From Bacteroidales bacterium (GTDB taxonomy: Bacteria > Bacteroidota > Bacteroidia > Bacteroidales > UBA4181), in the NCBI GenBank assembly GCA_017523725.1, contig JAFWVY010000023.1, positions 62,001 through 126,000 of the forward strand: a stretch of 64,000 bases of DNA, given 5' to 3'. The notes under the pieces are model-generated. The model saw only the letters and a list, made by a program, of their open reading frames with translations. It did no database searches and had not been told where the DNA came from. Position 1 is the stretch's first letter; each line of letters begins with the position of its first letter. The translations under genes and the position numbers were made by a program. This document shows, piece by piece, positions 53,446 through 61,268 of the stretch.

Positions 53446-53487
53446 AAAGCCCGTCGCTGCCTTTCATGACACCGACGGGCTTTTTTT
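53446..53487. terminator. Bidirectional terminator between the MG2 protein and the ATPase operon
   Basis: Stem GCCCGTCG (53449-53456)/CGACGGGC (53473-53480) with a 16-base loop, followed by seven T and preceded by A-rich bases. The convergent genes on both sides could share it. Confidence 0.85.
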
Positions 53488-53506
53488 ATACGGATGCGGG
53501 CCGCGG

Positions 53507-53995
<489 letters not shown>

Positions 53996-55846
53996 TTATT
54001 GTTCGGTATGGATGATCCGGAACGGGTTGTAGAGCTGGCCGCCGCCGCTGTATCCCGAAGCCTTGTAGAATTCGAGGAAAGTCAGACGGATGGTATGGAC
54101 GAAGGATCCCAGCCCGTTCATGAAAATATTGATGCCGTGCCCGAAGAGCAGGATGAACAGTGAAACCAGGAAACCCAGCACCGGGATGTCCGGGCTGAGG
54201 CCGAAAGCCAGCGTGTTGAAGACGGCGCCGAGGATGCTGCCCGACAAGCCGAGCACGAAGAGCCGGATATACGACAGCAGGTCGCCCACCATGCCGGTCA
54301 CCATGTTGTAGGTGTCCCAGAGACCGGCACCGACGTTGACGAGCGGATTCCGGCCCGGCGAGTTGAACAGGAAGATGCCCACGGCTGCAAGTCCGAGCGC
54401 CGCCAGATGAAGGGTCTTCCCCAGGGCGAAGGCCGGCTGGCCTGCATACTTCGAAAGCAGGAAGCAGGCGATGCTGGACACAATCAGCCACAGCCAACTG
54501 ATGGTCGAAATGGCGTGTCGCCAGCCCTGTTGCCGGATGATGTTGACCACCTTGATGCACATGCCGAACAGAATCTGGACGAGACCGACAATCAGCGACA
54601 GGGTGAACAGGAAGTCACTGTCGAGGAATTTGTCTTTTACATCGGCGAAGACGGCCAGATTGCCGAGAGAGATGCCGAAGAAATTGCCGGTGAGGATGCC
54701 GAACAGCAGCGTGGAGAGCCCGAAGAACTGCACCAGGGTGAGGATCGGTTTCATGGCGGGTTTCATCTTGCGTTTGGCAATGCCTGCCGCAATGATGAAC
54801 AGCAGGCCATAACCGCCGTCAGCCAGGCAGAATCCGTAAAAGAGCCAGAAGAACGGCGCCACGAACGGTGTCATGTCGATTTCACCGTAGAGTGGCATGG
54901 AGTTCATCGCGCAGATGGGTTCGAATAATCTTGCGAACCAATTGTTTTTCAAAAGGACAGGAGCGTTTTCATGCCGTTCGGTTTCACTGGCGAGATACAC
55001 GGCCGACTGGGTGTCGAGAAAGGCGCGGAAAGCCTGGTCCCGGTCCACCGGCACATATCCTTCCAGCACGGCGAGACGGTTTTCCACCGCATCGTCCGCA
55101 CTTTGCGCCGCATCGCCGAAGTCAATCTGCGTGAGCAACTCGTCGCGGGCCTGCACCAGCGCCGGCCGCAGGGCGGTCAGCTGCAACAGTTCCGTCTGGA
55201 TGGCCGCGAGCCGTTCCTCGCATTGCCGGAGATCCTGCTGCAGGTTTTCCGCCGGCACCTCGGGCACCGGTTGCGGTTCCGCCTCCGCCGTCATGGCCTG
55301 CCAGGTCTCGCAACCCGCTGCATCATCCGCATCCGGCTGTACGGCTACAAAATATACTTTGCCGTTCTGCCGGCCGGTTTCAACAAGTGCCATCCGCTCC
55401 GCCCAGTCCGGATTGAACTGCTTGAGGGCGGCGGCGAAGAACTGCAGTTGGCATCCGCCCGTCCGGAGTGCCTGCAGGGTCTGTGGATCGAAATGTCCCC
55501 ACACCTCTGCGGCGGCGATTTCCTTCTGAAGCTGGCCGGCCTTGTTCTGAAGCGATTCCCGCTCCTGTTGCAGACCCTCTACGGAGCGCAGCATGTCGGC
55601 GGCACCGCCTGGCATGTCGGGGGCCGGACCTGCCGATGCGACCTGTCCCGTCCGGGCCGTATCCGCCAGGAATTCCATGGCGCGCCCGTAGCGGTTCACT
55701 TCGTTCCACATCGCCTTTTCCGACTCAGAGGCCTCACGTTCGGAACGGGTGATGTCCACGACCCCCTGGTCGCGGACGGCTTCGAGGAATGCCTCCAGTT
55801 CCTTGTGATACACCAGAAACTGGTATTTTATCATAGGTACAATCAT
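53996..55846 (-). CDS. V/A-type ATPase I subunit (a-subunit stator)
   Basis: 616 residues. The N-terminal half is a soluble, coiled-coil-rich stator arm (residues 1 to about 300). The C-terminal half has about seven transmembrane helices forming the ion half-channels beside the K ring, including FWLFYGFCLADGGYGLLFI and MVTGMVGDLLSYIRLFVLGLSG with the essential Arg. Start chosen at 55846 (MIVPMIKYQFL), overlapping the subunit D stop by four bases (ATGA); the open frame to 56101 is antisense-like overlap with D. Confidence 0.93.
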   Translation of the reverse strand: MIVPMIKYQFLVYHKELEAFLEAVRDQGVVDITRSEREASESEKAMWNEVNRYGRAMEFLADTARTGQVASAGPAPDMPGGAADMLRSVEGLQQERESLQNKAGQLQKEIAAAEVWGHFDPQTLQALRTGGCQLQFFAAALKQFNPDWAERMALVETGRQNGKVYFVAVQPDADDAAGCETWQAMTAEAEPQPVPEVPAENLQQDLRQCEERLAAIQTELLQLTALRPALVQARDELLTQIDFGDAAQSADDAVENRLAVLEGYVPVDRDQAFRAFLDTQSAVYLASETERHENAPVLLKNNWFARLFEPICAMNSMPLYGEIDMTPFVAPFFWLFYGFCLADGGYGLLFIIAAGIAKRKMKPAMKPILTLVQFFGLSTLLFGILTGNFFGISLGNLAVFADVKDKFLDSDFLFTLSLIVGLVQILFGMCIKVVNIIRQQGWRHAISTISWLWLIVSSIACFLLSKYAGQPAFALGKTLHLAALGLAAVGIFLFNSPGRNPLVNVGAGLWDTYNMVTGMVGDLLSYIRLFVLGLSGSILGAVFNTLAFGLSPDIPVLGFLVSLFILLFGHGINIFMNGLGSFVHTIRLTFLEFYKASGYSGGGQLYNPFRIIHTEQ

Positions 55847-56439
55847 GCGCGTTCCTCCTCCTGTTTCTTTTTGACGATCTTCTGGGAAGACTTGGAGAGA
55901 TTCTCCTCGTCCTCGAGATAGCGTTTGATTTTCAGAATAGCTTCGCGGTATCCCGGAATCTGCACTTTTTCGTACAGGTTGACCTTCTGGGTGGTCTTTT
56001 TGCGGGCATGGTCCAGGATACGCATCCGCTCGTTGCAGATCTCGTATTCTATACCCGTCCGGGCCAGTGTCTGGATGATCTGTACGCCGTCGGCATACCA
56101 TGCCGGACTCGTGAAGAGCGAATAGGGACGCACACTGTATCGGATGTCACCGAGTGTGGGGATTTTCACGCCCGCGATTTTCGACAGCGTGACATCCACA
56201 TCCTCGATGGTGACGATGTCGGGTGAGAACTCCGTCCAGAGACAGGCCATGTACTCGTAGGAAGCCAGCTGTTCTGCCAGCCGGCTCTGCAGCGCCTCGG
56301 CCTCCTTGCGGGCCTTCTTGACTTCGACGCGCAGCGCCGATTCCTTGTTCTTGATGGTCGGCAGGGCACGCGTACGCATATTCAACTGCTTTTGCAAGTC
56401 GTTGAGCGAAGTCTTGTTGAATTGGTACTTGATGGCCAT
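55843..56439 (-). CDS. V/A-type ATPase D subunit (central stalk)
   Basis: 198 residues forming the antiparallel coiled-coil rotor shaft. It begins MAIKYQFNKTSLNDLQKQL and ends in a long helix (IPGYREAILKIKRYLEDEENL). It turns inside the A3B3 head. In many bacterial V/A operons an F subunit accompanies D; no F gene is found here. Overlaps subunit I by four bases and starts 8 bases after the end of subunit B. Confidence 0.95.
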   Translation of the reverse strand: MAIKYQFNKTSLNDLQKQLNMRTRALPTIKNKESALRVEVKKARKEAEALQSRLAEQLASYEYMACLWTEFSPDIVTIEDVDVTLSKIAGVKIPTLGDIRYSVRPYSLFTSPAWYADGVQIIQTLARTGIEYEICNERMRILDHARKKTTQKVNLYEKVQIPGYREAILKIKRYLEDEENLSKSSQKIVKKKQEEERA

Positions 56440-56447
56440 GAGCGTTC

Positions 56448-57770
56448 TCAGTTATTTTTCCAGTATTTGTCCATGAGGTTCTGGCGGATGGCCACTTCCG
56501 GCTGTGAGAAATAGCGCGCGAAAAGCGTCCACGCCGTGTCGAGCATCTCCACCGTGTCAATGTTGATGTCGATGGCAAGCAGTTTCTCGGAATAGTCCTT
56601 GGCGAACTGAAGCGTACGTTCGTCGTAATCCGACAGGTCGAAGCCGTTTTCAATCTTGGTCTTGGCATTGGCGGCATCGGCGTAGAGCCGGATGCAGGCG
56701 TTCATCACCTGCGGATGGTCCTCGCGGGTCTGCTTGCCGATGACCAGCTGTTTCAGACGCGAGAGGCTCCTGAACGGATCGATGATGACCTTGCCGGTGG
56801 TGGAGTCGGTGCGCAGGAAAAGCTGACCTTCGGTGATGTATCCGGTGTTGTCCGGCACGGCGTGCGTGATGTCGCCGCCCGAGAGGGTCGTGACGGCGAT
56901 AATGGTGATGGAGCCGCCCGACGGCAGCTGCACGGCCTTTTCGTAGATTTTGGCAAGATCGGAGTACAGAGATCCGGGCATGCTGTCCTTCGACGGAATC
57001 TGGTCCATGCGGTTCGAGACGATGCTGAGGGCATCGGCATACAGCGTCATGTCGGTCAGCAACACCAGGACATTCTCGTTTTTGTCGGCTGCGAAATATT
57101 CCGCGGCGGTCAGTGCCATGTCGGGGACCAGCAGCCTTTCGACGGCCGGGTCTTCGGTGGTGTTGACGAAGCAGACGATGCGGTCGAGGGCGCCGGCGTT
57201 CTCGAACGTGTTTCTGAAGAACAGGAAATCATCGTTCGACAGTCCCATGCCGCCCAGGATGATCTTGTCCGCCTTGGCGCGCAGGGCCACCATGGCCATG
57301 ACCTGGTTGTACGGCTGGTCCGGGTCGGCGAAGAACGGAATCTTCTGGCCGGAAACCAGTGCGTTGTTCAGGTCGATGCCGGCGATGCCCGTCGGGATGA
57401 ACTGCGATGGTTGTTTCCGCTTGAAGGGATTGACCGATGGGCCGCCGATTTCGCGTTTTTCGCCCTCTATTTCGGGGCCTTTGTCAATCGGATGTCCATA
57501 GGCGTCGAAGAAACGGCCGGCCAGATCGTCGCCCACCACGAGCGACGGCGGCTCGCCGTAGAACGCCACTTCGGAATTCGTGGCCAGTCCTTCGGTACCC
57601 TTGAATACCTGCAGGGTGACCAGGTCGCCTTGTATCTTCACCACCTGGGCCAGCCGGTCGCCCACCATGGCAAGTTCCTCGCCCGAAACGCCCTGCGCCC
57701 GCAGCGAAACCGTGGCTTTGGTGATGGCTTCCAGCCGGGTGTATATTTTCTGAAAAGCGGTTGTATTCAT
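56448..57770 (-). CDS. V/A-type ATPase B subunit
   Basis: 440-residue non-catalytic nucleotide-binding subunit of the A3B3 head. It contains VVGDDLAGRFFDAYGHPID, FFADPDQPYNQV, PSKDSMPGSLYSDLA and SGGSITIIAVTT. As expected for B it lacks a working P-loop lysine motif. It lies 15 bases after subunit A and 8 bases before D. Confidence 0.95.
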   Translation of the reverse strand: MNTTAFQKIYTRLEAITKATVSLRAQGVSGEELAMVGDRLAQVVKIQGDLVTLQVFKGTEGLATNSEVAFYGEPPSLVVGDDLAGRFFDAYGHPIDKGPEIEGEKREIGGPSVNPFKRKQPSQFIPTGIAGIDLNNALVSGQKIPFFADPDQPYNQVMAMVALRAKADKIILGGMGLSNDDFLFFRNTFENAGALDRIVCFVNTTEDPAVERLLVPDMALTAAEYFAADKNENVLVLLTDMTLYADALSIVSNRMDQIPSKDSMPGSLYSDLAKIYEKAVQLPSGGSITIIAVTTLSGGDITHAVPDNTGYITEGQLFLRTDSTTGKVIIDPFRSLSRLKQLVIGKQTREDHPQVMNACIRLYADAANAKTKIENGFDLSDYDERTLQFAKDYSEKLLAIDINIDTVEMLDTAWTLFARYFSQPEVAIRQNLMDKYWKNN

Positions 57771-57785
57771 GTCGGATCCTCCTTG

Positions 57786-59543
57786 CTATTTGGCTTTTTG
57801 TGCTTGTACGAGTTGTTCCAGCTGCGTTTCGTAATCCCTGAAGGCATCGCCCTGGAATTCAGTATAGTTCATCTGCCGGCAGATGTTGATAATCTGCTTG
57901 TAGAACGCAGCGCAGACATTGAAATCGTCGAAACTGAATTCCATATGACAGAGATCCAATATTTTGTCGTACATGTACTTCTGACGTTCCAACGGACACA
58001 GCGCATCGGTGGCATCGAACGCATCCTGTTGCAGGATGACGAAGTCGATGAGTTCTGATTTCCAGAAACGGTCGTGGTATGAAATCGGTACGCCGTCGTC
58101 GCCGAGGATGTTGATCTGCTCGTTGGCCTCCTTGCCGCGGAGCACGATGGTCTTGCCCTCGCTGACACGGTCGATCCAGTCCGGCGCGATGCGGTCGTTG
58201 AGATATTGCTGGATTTCAGGGTATTCGAGGTATTTCGAATAACTGTCCACAGGGTCGATGGCCGGATAGCGCTTGCTGTCGGCGCGGCCCTGCGAGAGCG
58301 CATAGAAACAGCGGGCGGCTTTCTTGGTGGATTCCGTGACGGGTTCTTTGAGGTTGCCGCCTGCCGGCGATACGGTGCCGATGAAGGTGACGGAGCCGGT
58401 CTGTCCGTTGTTGAGATAGACAAATCCGGCGCGGGCGTAGAACCCGGAGATGATGGCCGAGAGGTCCATCGGGAATGCGTCTGCACCCGGCAGTTCCTCG
58501 AGGCGGTTCGACATCTCGCGCAGCGCCTGTGCCCAGCGGGAGGTCGAGTCTGCGAGCAACAGCACTTTCAGGCCCATGTTCCGGTAGTATTCGCCCAGGG
58601 TCATGGCCGTATAGACCGATGCCTCGCGGGCGGAGACCGGCATGTTCGACGTGTTGCAGATGATGGTCGTACGTTCCATCAGGTTGCGGCCGGTGTGCGG
58701 GTCGATCAGTTTCGGGAATTCGGCGAAAATCTCAACCACCTCGTTGGCACGTTCGCCGCAGGCCGCCATGATGATCATGTCGGCGTCGGCCTGTTTGGCC
58801 AGCGCGTGCTGCAGCACGGTCTTGCCGCAGCCGAACGGCCCGGGGATGAACCCGGTGCCGCCTTCCGCCATCGGGTTGAACGTGTCGATGACGCGCACGC
58901 CCGTCTCCATGATCCGGAACGGCCGCGGTTTTTCCCGATAGGCCGTGATGGCCCATTTTGCCGGCCATTTCTGCACCATGGTTACCGGATAGACATTGCC
59001 CTCCGTGTCGGTCAGTTCGGCGATTTTCTCATTGATGGTGTAGGATCCGGCCGGCGCCAGCCATTGGACTACATAACTGCCGGTCATCTTGAACGGCACC
59101 ATGATGCGGTGCACAATCCAGTTCTCGTTCACCTTGCCCAGCCAGTCGCCGGCCGTGACACGGTCTCCGACGGATGCGGTCGGCGTGTAGTCCCACACGG
59201 CTTTTTCGTCGAGCGGCGCCGTGTATTGTCCGCGGCGCAGGAACAGACCGTCCATGGTCTCCAGATTGTTCTGCAGGCCGTCGTAGTTCTTCGACAGGAT
59301 GCCGGGGCCGAGCGTCACTTCCAGCATGTGTCCCATGAACTCCACGTCGCTGCCGATTTTCAATCCGCGGGTCGATTCGAAAACCTGCACGTATGCGTTT
59401 TCGCCGGTTATTTTGATGACTTCGGCCATGAGCCGGGCGTCCGGTGCCTCGATATAGCATATCTCATTCTGGGCGACCGGACCGTCCACCCGGACGATCA
59501 CCAAGTTCGAAATAATACCGTAAACTTTACCTTTTGTACTCAT
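57786..59543 (-). CDS. V/A-type ATPase A subunit (catalytic)
   Basis: 585 residues. It begins KGKVYGIISNLVIVRVDGPV and has an A-type bulge domain before the P-loop GPFGCGKT (235-242). Further motifs include LPGADAFPMD and the C-terminal helical domain. It hydrolyses ATP to turn the rotor (or makes ATP when reversed). It is between the DUF2764 gene (10 bases upstream) and subunit B. Confidence 0.97.
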   Translation of the reverse strand: MSTKGKVYGIISNLVIVRVDGPVAQNEICYIEAPDARLMAEVIKITGENAYVQVFESTRGLKIGSDVEFMGHMLEVTLGPGILSKNYDGLQNNLETMDGLFLRRGQYTAPLDEKAVWDYTPTASVGDRVTAGDWLGKVNENWIVHRIMVPFKMTGSYVVQWLAPAGSYTINEKIAELTDTEGNVYPVTMVQKWPAKWAITAYREKPRPFRIMETGVRVIDTFNPMAEGGTGFIPGPFGCGKTVLQHALAKQADADMIIMAACGERANEVVEIFAEFPKLIDPHTGRNLMERTTIICNTSNMPVSAREASVYTAMTLGEYYRNMGLKVLLLADSTSRWAQALREMSNRLEELPGADAFPMDLSAIISGFYARAGFVYLNNGQTGSVTFIGTVSPAGGNLKEPVTESTKKAARCFYALSQGRADSKRYPAIDPVDSYSKYLEYPEIQQYLNDRIAPDWIDRVSEGKTIVLRGKEANEQINILGDDGVPISYHDRFWKSELIDFVILQQDAFDATDALCPLERQKYMYDKILDLCHMEFSFDDFNVCAAFYKQIINICRQMNYTEFQGDAFRDYETQLEQLVQAQKAK

Positions 59544-59553
59544 CTGTATAGAG

Positions 59554-60381
59554 TTAAGATGTCAATACTTGTTTCAGGTCGAACGACCCCTGCGTGTCGG
59601 CAATCCACCGGCGGAACAGTTCCCGTCCCGCTTCGGCGTTCCACAGCATCCGCCGCTGCACCATGATGGCTTTCTGCATCCACGCCAGCACGGTGACCGT
59701 GTCGAAATCGTGCATGGCCGCCATGGTGTCCAGTTCCTCCCATTGGAGCAGGTCGAGCTTCAGTTCGCGCTGCACGATGTCCGGCATATCCATGATCTGT
59801 AGCAGCGGCTCTATCCATGGGCGCTGCTGTTTCAGGCCGAAGTCCGCCGCCGGACTCGAACGCAGGGCGTCCGTTACGTCGCCTTCGCCCAGCGTCTGCT
59901 GCTGCAGCCGGTGCTTGCGGGCCACGATGGCTGCGATGACATTGCGCCATTCCAGGTCGAACGCAAACCAGTCACGGATGAAGCGGACCGGGTGTTCCGC
60001 CGCCGCCCGGTGAAAATCGTCGGCCAGGTCGTCTTCGGGATGCGGGGACTGTATCCGTTCCGGCCGGCTGGCATCCTTGCCGGTGTAGCATTCCAGAAAG
60101 GCTGTCATATAGTCCGGCAAGTCGGAAAGTTCTTCGACGCGGGCGCGCAGTTCTTCGGGTGTCATGCTGCCGAGTGGCGAAAATCCGCTCTTGCACTGCA
60201 GCAGACAGACCAGGTTGTGGTTGTCGAATGGATAGCACAGCCACCGCAGGGCCTCCGCGTCCTTTTCGGACAGCAGAGCCTCCACTTCTTCTTTCAGCGC
60301 AGACAGGCTGAAACTGCCCGCGTCCAGATCGGCGGTCAACTCGGGCAGGCCGGCTACCAGGAATGGATACTTGCGGCTCAT
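59554..60381 (-). CDS. DUF2764 protein of the V/A-ATPase operon
   Basis: 275 residues. DUF2764 members start with YPFLVAGLPEL and are found almost only inside Bacteroidota V/A-ATPase operons, between the E and A genes, where other bacteria have subunit C. The body is mainly helical with no membrane segment. It probably replaces subunit C as the link between rotor and stator (inference). Overlaps subunit E stop by four bases and is 10 bases before A. Confidence 0.9.
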   Translation of the reverse strand: MSRKYPFLVAGLPELTADLDAGSFSLSALKEEVEALLSEKDAEALRWLCYPFDNHNLVCLLQCKSGFSPLGSMTPEELRARVEELSDLPDYMTAFLECYTGKDASRPERIQSPHPEDDLADDFHRAAAEHPVRFIRDWFAFDLEWRNVIAAIVARKHRLQQQTLGEGDVTDALRSSPAADFGLKQQRPWIEPLLQIMDMPDIVQRELKLDLLQWEELDTMAAMHDFDTVTVLAWMQKAIMVQRRMLWNAEAGRELFRRWIADTQGSFDLKQVLTS

Positions 60382-61001
60382 TTCGATGTTCCGAACAGCA
60401 GTTCGACCATGCGGGGGCGCAGATACTCCCTGACCAGCGCCTCGAAATCCTTTTCCGTGAAGCTGAGGTGGTATCCGCCGTCCTTGGGCCCGATCTTGAA
60501 TCCGGACTTGACGGCGCTGTCGCCCTGCAGTGTCAGTTCGTTCTGCAGCGTCTGGGAAATGGACTGCTTCAGGAATTCACCGCATTCTTTCTGCATGTCT
60601 TCCGGCAGCAGCACCGACAGGGCGACCGGCTCGGATCCCTGGGGATTGAAAGCTTCGACGGCGGTCTTGAGCAAGGACTTGACGAAGGTGCCGTCCCGGA
60701 ATGCCTCCTTGACCGGTCCGGTGACCACACGGGCTGTCACGGCCTCCTCCAGTTGCTGTTTCACGGTGTTGACGGCCTGCCGGCACGCCATCCGGATTTC
60801 CTTGTCAGCATTCGTCCTGGCCTCTTCGGCCGCCCGTTCCGCTTTGGCGCGGATGGCGGTCGCCTCGGTCTGTGCCGCTGATATGATTTTTGCGGCTTCG
60901 GCTTCGGCTTCGATGCGCAACGTAGCCGCCTCTTGTTGTCCTTTGGCGAGACCTTCCCGATAGAGCTTGTCGGTAAGCTCCTGAATCTTAGTATTCTGCA
61001 T
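60378..61001 (-). CDS. V/A-type ATPase E subunit (peripheral stalk)
   Basis: 207 residues, with a long N-terminal helix (about residues 10-95, rich in Ala, Glu, Lys and Arg) and a C-terminal globular domain (FEALVREYLRPRMVELLF). It forms the peripheral stalk. I chose MQNTKIQELTDK at 61001; the in-frame ATG at 61043 lies upstream of the operon -7 box (61032-61039) and cannot be on that transcript. First gene of the operon. Confidence 0.92.
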   Translation of the reverse strand: MQNTKIQELTDKLYREGLAKGQQEAATLRIEAEAEAAKIISAAQTEATAIRAKAERAAEEARTNADKEIRMACRQAVNTVKQQLEEAVTARVVTGPVKEAFRDGTFVKSLLKTAVEAFNPQGSEPVALSVLLPEDMQKECGEFLKQSISQTLQNELTLQGDSAVKSGFKIGPKDGGYHLSFTEKDFEALVREYLRPRMVELLFGTSK

Positions 61002-61031
61002 AATTAACCGTCGTTTTTTTGTCAGCAATGA

Positions 61032-61039
61032 CAAATATA
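61032..61039 (-). promoter_or_regulatory. -7 box for the V/A-ATPase operon
   Basis: The minus strand reads TATATTTG, a full match to TAnnTTTG, 31 bases upstream of the subunit E start. Confidence 0.65.
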
Positions 61040-61182
61040 GCAAAAAGAAAAAGAAGAATGTCGGTCATCCGGAGCTCATCTGCCGAAAAAACGCCTTTTT
61101 AAGAAATTTTAATTAAGACCGGAGCTGTCTTCCCGGTAGACCATGCGCTGCGAAAAAAAGTCCCCGGATATGTAATAATGTG

Positions 61183-61190
61183 TATTTTTG
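61183..61190 (+). promoter_or_regulatory. -7 box for the GH2 gene
   Basis: TATTTTTG is a full match to TAnnTTTG, giving a leader of about 70 bases. Confidence 0.62.
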
Positions 61191-61204
61191 TGCGTGGAAC
61201 GAAT

Positions 61205-61236
61205 CTTCCGGCAAGCCCCGGAAGGATTCTTTCCGG
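61205..61236 (+). promoter_or_regulatory. Leader with mutually exclusive hairpins
   Basis: Element 1 CTTCCGG (61205-61211), element 2 CCGGAAG (61218-61224) and element 3 TTCCGG (61231-61236). Element 2 can pair with 1 (7 bp) or with 3 (6 bp), but not both. This is the geometry of an attenuator or translational switch; there is no U-tract and no match to a riboswitch I know. Confidence 0.4.
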
Positions 61237-61268
61237 AGAAACACATTACAGCATTTATTCGCACAATC

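Larger units (their letters stand above)
61002..61268. other. Divergent regulatory region, V/A-ATPase operon and GH2 gene
   Basis: 267 bases containing the ATPase -7 box (61032-61039, minus), the GH2 -7 box (61183-61190, plus) and a GH2 leader with three complementary elements (61205-61236) that can form mutually exclusive hairpins. No gene is evident. Confidence 0.55.

Noticed and set aside
56715-59666. Long plus-strand frames opposite the ATPase A and B genes
   Set aside because: Shadow frames of conserved genes in GC-rich DNA.
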